DNA from: Porites lutea
Taxonomy: Eukaryota > Cnidaria > Anthozoa > Scleractinia > Poritidae
DNA: 64,000 bases
Reading direction: 5' to 3'
Assembly (NCBI RefSeq): GCF_958299795.1
Contig: NC_133209.1
Location: forward strand, 3,552,501 to 3,616,500
Position 1 is the first letter of the stretch, and every line of letters starts with the position of its first letter. Below are positions 55,922 to 64,000 of the stretch, one piece after another. The position numbers were made by a program, and so were the translations under genes. The notes beneath the pieces are model-generated. The model had not been told where the DNA came from. It did no database searches and saw only the letters and a list, made by a program, of their open reading frames with translations.

Positions 55922-58900
55922 ATGAATATCGCAGGCATGGGCTGGAGGTTTTTCCTTCTCGTGGGCATTTTGAGTGGCCCCGCTGGGTTGATGATCTTCC
56001 GCATAGCGCCGCTTTGTGGGCGTTTTCCTCAGTATTTTAAGCACTTCTGCACGACCAGAGTGACCATGAAGTACTTAACCCAAGACGAAGCACAAAAAAT
56101 AGATCAAGAGTTGTTTAATGAGTATTCGTTCAGCGTGGACCAGCTGATGGAGTTGGCTGGATTAAGCGTGGCTGTAGCTCTTACCAAAGCGTATCCCAGA
56201 GGACCTAGTCATCCAAACGTTCTGGTCTGTAGCGGCCCTGGTAACAATGGAGGCGATGGACTAGTTGCGGCTAGGCACCTTAAGATGTTTGTATGTCTGT
56301 TTATGATAAATATTGACAAGGGAGAGTAGAGCTCCATGCATATAAACTATGCATCACGCATTACATTGTTGTCAACTACATGCTATAAGCTGTGCAGTAT
56401 ACCTTTAAATCCTTATATTATGCTGTTTTCTTCATTAAAACGAATATGGAAAAAAAAAACATCACTTATAAGAATTATGCCTCAAAATTCTGGCTTATAA
56501 GCCCTAAGCTTATTTATTTACAGTTTGGGAGGGGTGTACATAGATCTGGAGGGCTTTGAGAGCAGTTTAACAAAGAGATTCTCAAACAAGCAGTTTCTAA
56601 AACAAGCATTATTTTCCCCCAAGAAAAACTTAAAAACAAACTTCAACTTACTGTAACGGGACAAGAATATGTATACTTTTTGGGCCATGTGGTTTGTCAG
56701 AATTTACCCTGGCAGGGCCTCCTGAAGCATAAACCAGATCTGGGAAGTAGCATGTTATTGTAAGAAATTTCTGCACTCGTTCCTCAGACTTTCCTTTGAT
56801 AGGGAAACCAGTAGTGACTATGAGAAATGTCTGCTGTTTTCTCAACCTAGGGGAAAGTTTAACCAGGGCTTTTGGGTATACTAAGGATATGGGGTTTACA
56901 GAAGGAGGGTGGGGTGCGGTCTACAGCTGAAATCTGAGATGAAAACAATTTTTTTTGTTATATTGTATGGATGGGTTGACTGAAATAGGTATTAAGCTCA
57001 ACACATGAAAAGTTCAATGTTTGAACTGGGCCTAATAGAGACATTAAACTGAGATAATCACAATCTTACTCAGACATGATATTACCCACAGTGCGTCACC
57101 CACCAAAAATGATAAGCCCAAGAGACAAGACAACATTTACTCTAGATACATAGCAGACGATAACCAAACATAGAGGGAACGGGAAACCTCAAAATAATAC
57201 AGTAAAAAAAAAACAAACAAACTGAACATAATAACAAAGAACTTCATATGCGTTCATAATATTATTGCACTTTAAACTTGATACTGGCCAGTGTTATTGT
57301 TGATTAGAGACTCTTCCTTAGTAATAGTGAGATTTGTTCACTGTTATATTAGGGATACAATCCAAAGATTTATTATCCCAAGAAGTCAGAGCAACAGCTT
57401 TTCAAAAACCTTGTGACACAGTGTGAAAAGATGGACATACCATTCATTCCTGAGTTACCATCGTCAAGCCAGATTAATGAGCAATACAGGTTGGTGGTGG
57501 ATGCTATTTTTGGCTTCAGTTTTAAAGGGAATGCACGGCCACCATTTGGAGATGCATTATCAACCTTGAAGGATGTTAACATTCCTGTTTGCTCAGTGGA
57601 CATCCCTTCAGGTAAATAATAATAATAATAATAATGATATATATTATAATGAATTGGAGGTAGCACATCCACAAAGTGGTTCTTCGTCTACCTGATTCCT
57701 GATCGAATTGGAATTTGGAAATGTTGGTTTTTGAGGTGAGGGGAAAACCGGAGTACCCGAAGGAAAACCTCTCGGAGCAAAGGAGAGAACCAACAACAAA
57801 TTCAACCCACACTAGTATGGCGCTGACCCCGGGATTTGAACGTGGGCCACATTGGTGGGAGGCGAGCACTCTCACCACTCTGCCATCCCTGAGGCGAGTG
57901 CTCTCACCACTGCGCCATCCCTTGCTCCCTAGGTTAGACGAGATAGAGAAGAAATGTACAATAGCATTGTAAGACCATGTTTTTCAATGGCAGGTCAATA
58001 ATATCATTACTACAGGTAGTCTTTATTATATGGCTGAATCAACAAGGGCGCAAGGTGAAGTGTATTCTGTGTTCTGATTGGCCACACAAGTAGACCAGTT
58101 AGACCCATCTTGCCCACTCCGGACTTTCTGAGTTGGTCTGCAAGAAAAAAGTTCTCTTTTTGGTCATATAATAAATTCTTTACTGATTAATCTTCAAGAT
58201 GGCTGGGTATTGGCCCTGATGACCCCAACTTTGTCTCAGCCCATAACCCCCCCCCCCCCTCCCCCAAAGAAACTTAGCCAATAGTACAGCCATTTTGAGC
58301 CTGATTAAAAAACACATACTTACTCCTTCCAGTTGATGGAGTTCAAAAGAATTATTGCATTAAATTGAGGCCATTGTGGGTAATTAACATGAACATAGAA
58401 GAAGAATAATGAAATGTTTCACCATTCATTAAAAAGTCTTAACTCGTATTTCATCAAATTTAATCAATATTACTATTAATTTAGACTCAAAATCCAAAAT
58501 TTTATAACGATTTCAAGGCTAAATTCTTGCATGCCCAGAATGTATAGAGCAGCACTGAATGTTATAACATGCTAAGTAGTTATGCATAGAAAATAAAACA
58601 AATCAGCAACCATGCTACCACACCCTTAGTTAATTCTAACTATAAAGCTGCCCATTGAATTTATTACTCTAGACTCAAAAAGATCATAAGGGCTACATGA
58701 CCAAGCTGTAAACTATAAGGTGGCTTGTTTTCATTGATTACATACACAAATCAATGTTATTAAGTGATGCCAGCATGGTTGGCTCTTAAAGTAAACTATT
58801 TGGACACCTTCATATTTAGGGGTGGCGAATGGTAAAATCCGAGACTCGCCGAGACGCCGAGATCCTAGTTAGAATCCGAGCCCGAGACTCTCTGGTGAAA

Positions 58901-59359
58901 CGCTTCGAGACTCAAAAAAAGTAAAAACAAACAATGAAAAAACGAGACTTCGAGACTTATCAAAAACGCTTCCGAGATTTCGAGATCCTGCCAAAATTTT
59001 CCGACACCCACGTGCCATTCGCCACCCCTATATTTTTGTACAATTTTAAGATGGCTTAAATGGGTTCAATCCAAGGGAGTTTGCCTTAGACTTACAAACC
59101 CTTATTTGAGTCAAAGTCTGATTTTTGTCTCCTGTTCTTCAATTAACTTTTAGGTTGGCATGTAGAAGATGGAAATCCTGATGGAATTCAACCAGACTTC
59201 TTGATATCTCTCACAGCTCCAAAACTTTGTGCTAAACACTTTCGGGGCACATTTCATTTCTTAGGCGGCAGATTTGTGCCCGAGTCTCTAGCTCAAAAGT
59301 ATAATTTGTCTCTTCCAGATTATCCTGAAACAGAGCCTTGCATGTTGTTGACTGAATGA
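55922..59359 (+). CDS. NAXE: NAD(P)H-hydrate epimerase (YjeF N-terminal domain)
   Basis: The enzyme interconverts R- and S-hydrates of NADH and NADPH so that the dehydratase NAXD can repair them; it acts mainly in mitochondria. Exons 55922-56290, 57353-57611, 59154-59359: 834 nt, 277 aa plus TGA (human about 288). The YjeF_N core starts [20 protein letters not shown] at residue 49. [10 protein letters not shown] holds the nucleotide/phosphate loop (108-113). [12 protein letters not shown] has the catalytic and metal-site D173, and VDIPSGW (205-211) and GGIQPD-like DGIQPD follow. Residues 1-48 contain a hydrophobic stretch ([17 protein letters not shown]) and then basic residues, so they may be a targeting sequence. 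The alternative start at 56066 would give the bare domain. The frame is open further upstream only to a TTG. Confidence 0.95.
56738..56830. repeat. Fragment of the RNF121-intron foldback family in NAXE intron 1
   Basis: CCAGATCTGGGAAGTAGC and then AATTTCTGCACTCGTTCCTC, and a diverged GGGAAACCAGTAGTG, correspond in order to the right arm at 14450-14532. Only one arm survives. Confidence 0.6.
57613..57925 (-). mobile_element. tRNA-derived SINE with duplicated A-box segment
   Basis: Read on the minus strand, the head is GGGATGGCGCAGTGGTGAGA, then GCACTCGCCTC. This unit is repeated at once with a few changes, followed by a B box (CGTTCAAATCCCG). The body has TTTTCCTTCGGGTACTCCGG, then TTTTCCCCTC, and ends in an (ATT)n tail at 57613-57640. 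The head, body and simple tail are the classic SINE layout. It lies in NAXE intron 2, opposite to the host gene. Confidence 0.8.
58818..59029. mobile_element. MITE with 6-bp target duplication in NAXE intron 2
   Basis: A 212-bp element starting AGGGGTGGCGAATGG and ending CCATTCGCCACCCCT. ATATTT flanks it on both sides (58812-58817, 59030-59035). Inside, CGAGAC or CCGAGA recurs about ten times, giving strong purine asymmetry between strands. Confidence 0.85.
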
Positions 59360-59889
59360 CTCCCTGAGAGTCAATCGCCCCAAAAGTGTCGTTTGTAAAG
59401 TTATAAGTATCACAGGCCCAACTCTCAACTCTTGATCCCGTCAACATAGTGCAACGCTGATAGGAGCACTTTAAAAATATTTAAAGTAGATTATTTTCAG
59501 AGTCTTAATGTGGAGTTTAATGTAAAGAAGTTACAGTACTATTAGGGACTGGTAAAAAAGTATAAGGGGTGGTACGGAGCAGTTGGAAATGTGGTTGATA
59601 AAAAAATTTATGGCCCACCCCCTCCCTTCGGCACAAAAATGACTGATCCACCCCTAAAGCAAGGTTGAAAATCACATGACCCACCCCCTGGTATTACAAC
59701 ATGGATTTTTGGTTTCCTCTTGATAATCCAATAAAACCTTATTTTGTGCATCATAAAATCATAAATCTCCAGTCTCTTGCCTTGCTTCATAAGGAATGTA
59801 ATAATAGAACTTTATTAACAGCTGTGTTTGGCGAGTACGCTTAATGGTACATTGCTATCACTTTCATTCCAACTGTTGGATGCCAGTTT

Positions 59890-60250
59890 TGCGAAGGTAT
59901 ATTGTCATCATCATCATCATCATTTTCATTCATCATTCTTGGAGGAATCACTCCCAACTTTCTGCACAACATAGTGCAGGCTACTCTCTTCTCTTGCTTC
60001 TGAGCTGCTGTTTGCTCCAGAGCTACTTGCATCTTTTCTAGTGGAGACACTTTGTATTGCTGCTGACAGCTGAATGTGAGCTGACACTAAGTTTAGCTTG
60101 CCTTTTTTTGACAATTTCTTTTCAGATGTCAGACTCTTTGCTTTTTAAGCAGATCCTCATAGAGAAGTTTCTCCCACTCCACATCCTTATAGCTAAGGTT
60201 TTTCTCCCTTTCTGTCTTCTCTCTTCTTTCTCTTTTCCCTCCGTATCATC
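59890..60250 (-). mobile_element. Degraded transposon-protein remnant, SAP-like C-terminus
   Basis: Minus-strand translation gives YKDVEWEKLLYEDLLKKQRV and then the separate words LSKKGKLN and LVSAHIQ, resembling the SAP-like tail found on several mobile-element proteins in cnidarian genomes. An acidic stretch follows. It is broken and no family can be assigned. A C/G-rich repeat (CCCACCCCCT words) lies just upstream at 59590-59700. Confidence 0.35.
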
Positions 60251-61449
60251 ATTTCCAGCTACGCAAGGTGATGCGTGTATTTATTTTTCCCTTATAAACC
60301 TATGAAATGCTACATCACGCAATATTAGCAGATGCATTAATTTTTAGCATGCGCACACATATTCAGTTTGGGACGCCTGTGTTCTCTGGGGTACCGTCAC
60401 GTGGGTTGAGAAACGTCCACCCTAAAAAGGTTTATTCCGCCCACTCGGAGTATTTATCGAGATCTATGCTTCATGTGTCTTTACACGATAATTTATTATT
60501 AAGTCAGATATTAACGTTGGCCGAGTCACACTTTCGGTGAATTCTGTTTGCTGGGATACAAAATAATGACAATCCCTATTTGGAATACATTTTGCCACAG
60601 GAATGGCCGTTCATTTAATTGAGTCAAGCGCATAAAGCGCATGAAGCTAGGAAAATCCAGATACACGAGAAGATAATCCCAGCAAAGGAGGTCATGGTAC
60701 AAAATTCACTCGCCATTCAGAAGAGTACAGTGGAGCAAACTGAGGGGGAGGGGGAGGAGGGGAAAAATTTCCTAATTTTTCGTTGCAGAAAGCAGGGAGG
60801 CTTCTTGGCTCGCTTTCATGTCTTTAAAATACACATAATAATGTCCCGCATGGCAGGAACAACCCCTCATTGGCAGCAGGAGAAATGCAACATTGATCAG
60901 TCACATTAAAAATTAAACCGTTTATTTATTGTTTTTTTTACCGAGGGAAGTCACTCGTCCTGAAAAAGTTATGATCTTCGACACTGCAAAATTGATTCTA
61001 CGTACTGAGTATGTTAACACATGAAGTTCAACAAAATACCTAACAGGAGCCAGTGTGAACGTTTTAAAGAAACTTTATTTCAGCCTCTTCAATGCAACTT
61101 GAGATGCAGTTCTCTTAATTGGCAAAAACATTCGATAACAAGTTAAATTTAATTAAAGTGGTTCAAGCACGGCGTCAGTTATAAGAGAGTATTACAGCTA
61201 TGTTTAGCCAGAAACTTAGAATGAGCATGAGCCTCTGAAACTGCGTATCTCGATCATTGCTGTGACTTTATGCAGGACATCTATTGCAGGTCCTCAGGCA
61301 GGAGCTTGGAGCCGAAGAACACCAGAAAAAACTTAACTGAGCGCAAGAGGAGGCAATGTCTTGACAGATAGCTAAAAGAAAAAGAGTAAAAAGAACGTTA
61401 AAGACAAATCTTCCGCAGCCTTCTTTCCCTCTACCCCTGGGAAAGATTT
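60251..61449. other. Spacer, nothing recognised
   Basis: No exon with family resemblance, no inverted-repeat element and no RNA gene. A frame at 60619-60909 is Glu/Lys-rich at first but then loses protein-like character. The stretch may contain the 3' UTR of the minus-strand EGF gene. Confidence 0.35.
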
Positions 61450-61605
61450 GATCAGAAAAGGACCAAACGAAAAAAATATTGCAGACAAAACACCCAGAAG
61501 AATACTCCCTGTTTTAGCGATGAAAGGTGCAGATATGAAAATGGTAAATAAAAGGGTAAGAGGCTGGACCTCGGGCTGGAGCCTCGATCCCATATTTTGT
61601 CGAGT
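61450..61605. repeat. Repeat abutting the truncated EGF exon (copy 1)
   Basis: GATCAGAAAAGGACCAAACG at 61450 and the segment 61510-61605 (TGTTTTAGCGATGAAAG, AAATGGTAAATAAAAGGGTA, AGAGGCTGGACCTC) recur at 62558-62580 and 63035-63163. This copy lacks about 25 bp of a GGAGGCTGGAGCCTCC palindromic insert present in the second copy. Confidence 0.7.
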
Positions 61606-64000
61606 TGGCGTCACAGGGTGAAGAGAGGCACTCGTTCAAATCTAGCAATTGATCGATCGCAAAAGAATGTGAGTCATGTATTTTATAATTGCAACTGTGG
61701 CCTATTATCAAAGCCTCCCTTTCACTTCTCGATTTTGTGTTGGCGGCGTAGTCGAGAACGTAATGAATTAAGGGAGATCTTGCTTGAATTTGCTGCTTGT
61801 TGCTGGGATATAATATTCTAACACAAGCTTATAGCAGTGCGCTTGGTACAGCGGGCACATTTATGACCATTGGTTTATCAATAAACGGATGCTCCCAGTC
61901 GGAAAACCAGTTTTGATTATCTCGTAGAATGAGGTTGGAGGGTTGGGGTCTTCCTTAGAAAACTCACTCACCAGTTGTAGGAGTAGGAGGAGCTGTGCTT
62001 GGTACTGCAAGATTAAAATTAATAAAACAGTTTTTACTTTGCTTTGTAGTCTTTAAAAATAGGTGGATGGGTGGATGTATTTGCGACCAAGCTGCATCGT
62101 ATTTACCACCCGTTCATGAATATTCGTGTAAAATTTATAAGTTAAAACTGAATAATTATGTAGCTGGATTATGAACAACGTTACTTCTTTCTCTTTCCTG
62201 TAAGTTATTCTTTTCGTTTTTTTTTGTAGTTTATCTTATGGCTTATGGGATGCAAGAAAGGCATTTTAGTTTTCACCTCGCTCAAAACTGCATGCTCCGA
62301 TCATCATTAAGTACGTTTTCGTTTTACAAAAAATAATGGATTGCTCAACTGGCAAGAGGGAAAGGAGAATAGTTCTAATGCATTTCCTGCTAAAATAATC
62401 TCGTGCACTGGCGGATGTCTGCTTATGGCAAAATACTTTAAACAGAAGAAGGTGTTTTAAAACAGATCGCTTAACCTATTATGGTAAGAATTGCTTGTTA
62501 ACGTTCAAGGGTAGTGACAGAGCTTTGGGTTAGCTAAGACCAAGAATTCAAAATGATGATCAGAAAAGGACCAAACGAAATAAATTGGAAACAACACACC
62601 CACTTTTCAGTTTTGTCTTTCAAAGAGCAAAGCTCACCCCCAGGCATCATAGCTCTCAATAACAACAAATAAGAAGGACTGGGAACGATTCGACCTACTC
62701 AAAAGAATCTGACTGCTAAGATAAATTATCCATTGTGCTGGCACTTCTGACGTCAGTCCTCAATTCCCGTTCTGGCTTTTATTTTTAGTTCTTTATACGG
62801 TATAAATGGACCTTCCCTGGCTTTATTGAGCCCTCCAGGGGGCACTCCGTATAATGGCCTACACCCCTGAGGTGGGGCTTCACTCGTAAGGGGTACCTTT
62901 TTCAAGCTTCTGGTATATCGAACAGGTGCTGGAAATTCACTAGTTATTTTTAGTATACGAAAGGGTCCTTTTATTAAAATGTTTCGAAAGACTCGCCCTA
63001 TGGCTATATCATTTTAATTTACAAAACGCTACACTGTTTTAGCGATGAAAGTTGTATGAAAATGGTAAATAAAAGGGTAAGAGGCTGGACCTCAGGAAGT
63101 CCAGCTGTTATACAGGGAGGCTGGAGCCTCCCTGTATAACACGCAAAACTTTGTTGAGTTGCTCCCCCCCCCCCCACCACCCACAACCTCCCCCCTCCCC
63201 TTGATGGCTCTGCGCCCAAGAATACGTGGAAGGTCTATTCTTTTAGCTAACTATTTCTTTTTAAATACCTGAACAAGTGATTCCATCTCCAGTAAATCCA
63301 GCGTTACACGAACACTGAAAAGAACCGATGGTGTTCTGGCAGTTGGCATTCGCGTCACAGGGAGAAGAAAGGCACTCGTTGATATCTATGAATAGAGGAG
63401 AGAACATAAACAAAAAAGTACACTGTACTAGTCACTCCCTTCTTCGCCCGTTTTGTCTACTACGGTTTATTAAAATTAACCAGATTTCCCATGAAAATTT
63501 CATTTTGTGAAATTTTGAAAAAAACAAATAGCACCATGTGTATGTCTACAGGCACAGAGCTTTTATCTGAATGGTCACATCATAGGATTTCGTCCGCAAA
63601 CTCTAAAGTTAGAGTGTCTTTACAAAACTCCATCAAATACTCTGGCGGCTAATACCATATCGAAACAAAGCACTGAAGTTAATTATATCATGGAAAGGGA
63701 CAAGGAAAAAAATGTCCCTCCACAACCGCCAGTAACAAAGTCGCCGTTAAACATTTGCGTAAAACACCCAACAAAATTGAAACCCATGCATTACCTACTA
63801 ATTATCATTAGTTTTTATTTTAGGCACTAAATGTAACATTTTGTTTCTATCATCAACGGAATAATTTTGGTGGATAATTCTCTTTGTATCTATATCTTAC
63901 CCGTGCAATTTCTTCCGTCGCTATTAAATCCGGGGAAACATAGGCAAAGAAAAGAACCGAATATGTTCAAACAAGCTCCGTTGACGTCACAGGGTGAAGA
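61606..64000 (-). CDS. EGF-like domain protein (partial, enters from right edge)
   Basis: Minus-strand exons with phase-1 borders. 64000-63901 (partial): an EGF module with [10 protein letters not shown] and [12 protein letters not shown]. 63385-63269: a complete calcium-binding-type EGF module with all six cysteines ([16 protein letters not shown], then [17 protein letters not shown]). 62004-61972: an 11-residue Pro/Thr linker exon ([12 protein letters not shown] with the flanking split codon). 61641-61606: the start of a third EGF module ([13 protein letters not shown]). Homology stops there, where the sequence passes into a repeat also seen at 63035. All borders are phase 1, so modules can be skipped without a frameshift. 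The protein is probably extracellular; the rest lies beyond the window, so the family is not named. Confidence 0.75.
62824..63163. repeat. Repeat cluster in the EGF gene intron
   Basis: CCCTCCAGGGGGCACTCCGT, then ATAATGG, begins a coral-type interspersed repeat that runs to about 63010. The second copy of the 61510 repeat follows (63035-63163), with the palindrome ACAGGGAGGCTGGAGCCTCC CTGT and poly-C/CCACC tracts. No coding potential. Confidence 0.5.

Noticed and set aside
59841-60114. Two overlapping minus-strand frames as host genes
   Set aside because: They share the same DNA in different frames and match a degraded mobile-element tail better than a gene.

Overview
This is animal nuclear DNA, most likely from an anthozoan cnidarian and probably a stony coral. 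The evidence is spliced genes with short exons, AT-rich introns full of small inverted-repeat transposons, a cnidarian-style cluster of secreted astacin metalloproteases plus a ShK-type cysteine peptide, and two intronless class A GPCR paralogues. I rebuilt the genes by hand from splice sites and remembered family sequences. No alignment or search was run.

Layout. 87-9714 (-): NAA15, the auxiliary subunit of the NatA N-terminal acetyltransferase; 16 exons, 609 codons, C-terminus beyond the left edge. 10073-15496 (+): RNF121, a complete eight-exon RING membrane E3 ligase of 329 aa. These two are head to head, 358 bp apart, and three of their introns have U12-type (minor spliceosome) signals. 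16832-17770 (+) and 24178-25095 (+): two single-exon GPCRs. Between them, 18906-20555 (+): a three-exon gene for an 85-aa secreted ShKT peptide. 44831-27450 (-): a seven-exon astacin (246 aa) with a 10.5-kb intron. 48079-54283 (+): a ten-exon astacin (303 aa) ending in a ShKT domain. The two astacins are head to head. 55922-59359 (+): NAXE, NAD(P)H-hydrate epimerase, complete in three exons (277 aa). 64000-61606 (-): EGF-domain exons of a gene that enters from the right edge.

The most interesting part is 18.7-54.3 kb. The ShKT peptide gene and both astacins carry the same 20-bp promoter element (TTCAGATGT...CAGG). In each case it lies 24-29 bp upstream of a TATA-like box and about 90-110 bp upstream of the ATG. 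All three have a signal-peptide exon ending in a phase-1 intron. The two ShKT-encoding genes also share a phase-1 ShKT last coding exon and, apparently, an intron just after the stop codon. This looks like a co-regulated set of secreted (venom or gland type) genes built from a common promoter, signal and ShKT exon kit, possibly with the small peptide gene derived from an astacin by loss of its catalytic exons.

The rest is introns and spacers with transposon debris: a 5'-truncated CR1/L2-like LINE, a second LINE 3' end, two tRNA-derived SINE families, several MITE or foldback families (some with visible target-site duplications) and long trinucleotide microsatellites. I saw no tRNA or rRNA gene, no CRISPR and no recognisable retrovirus, LTR element or Polinton.
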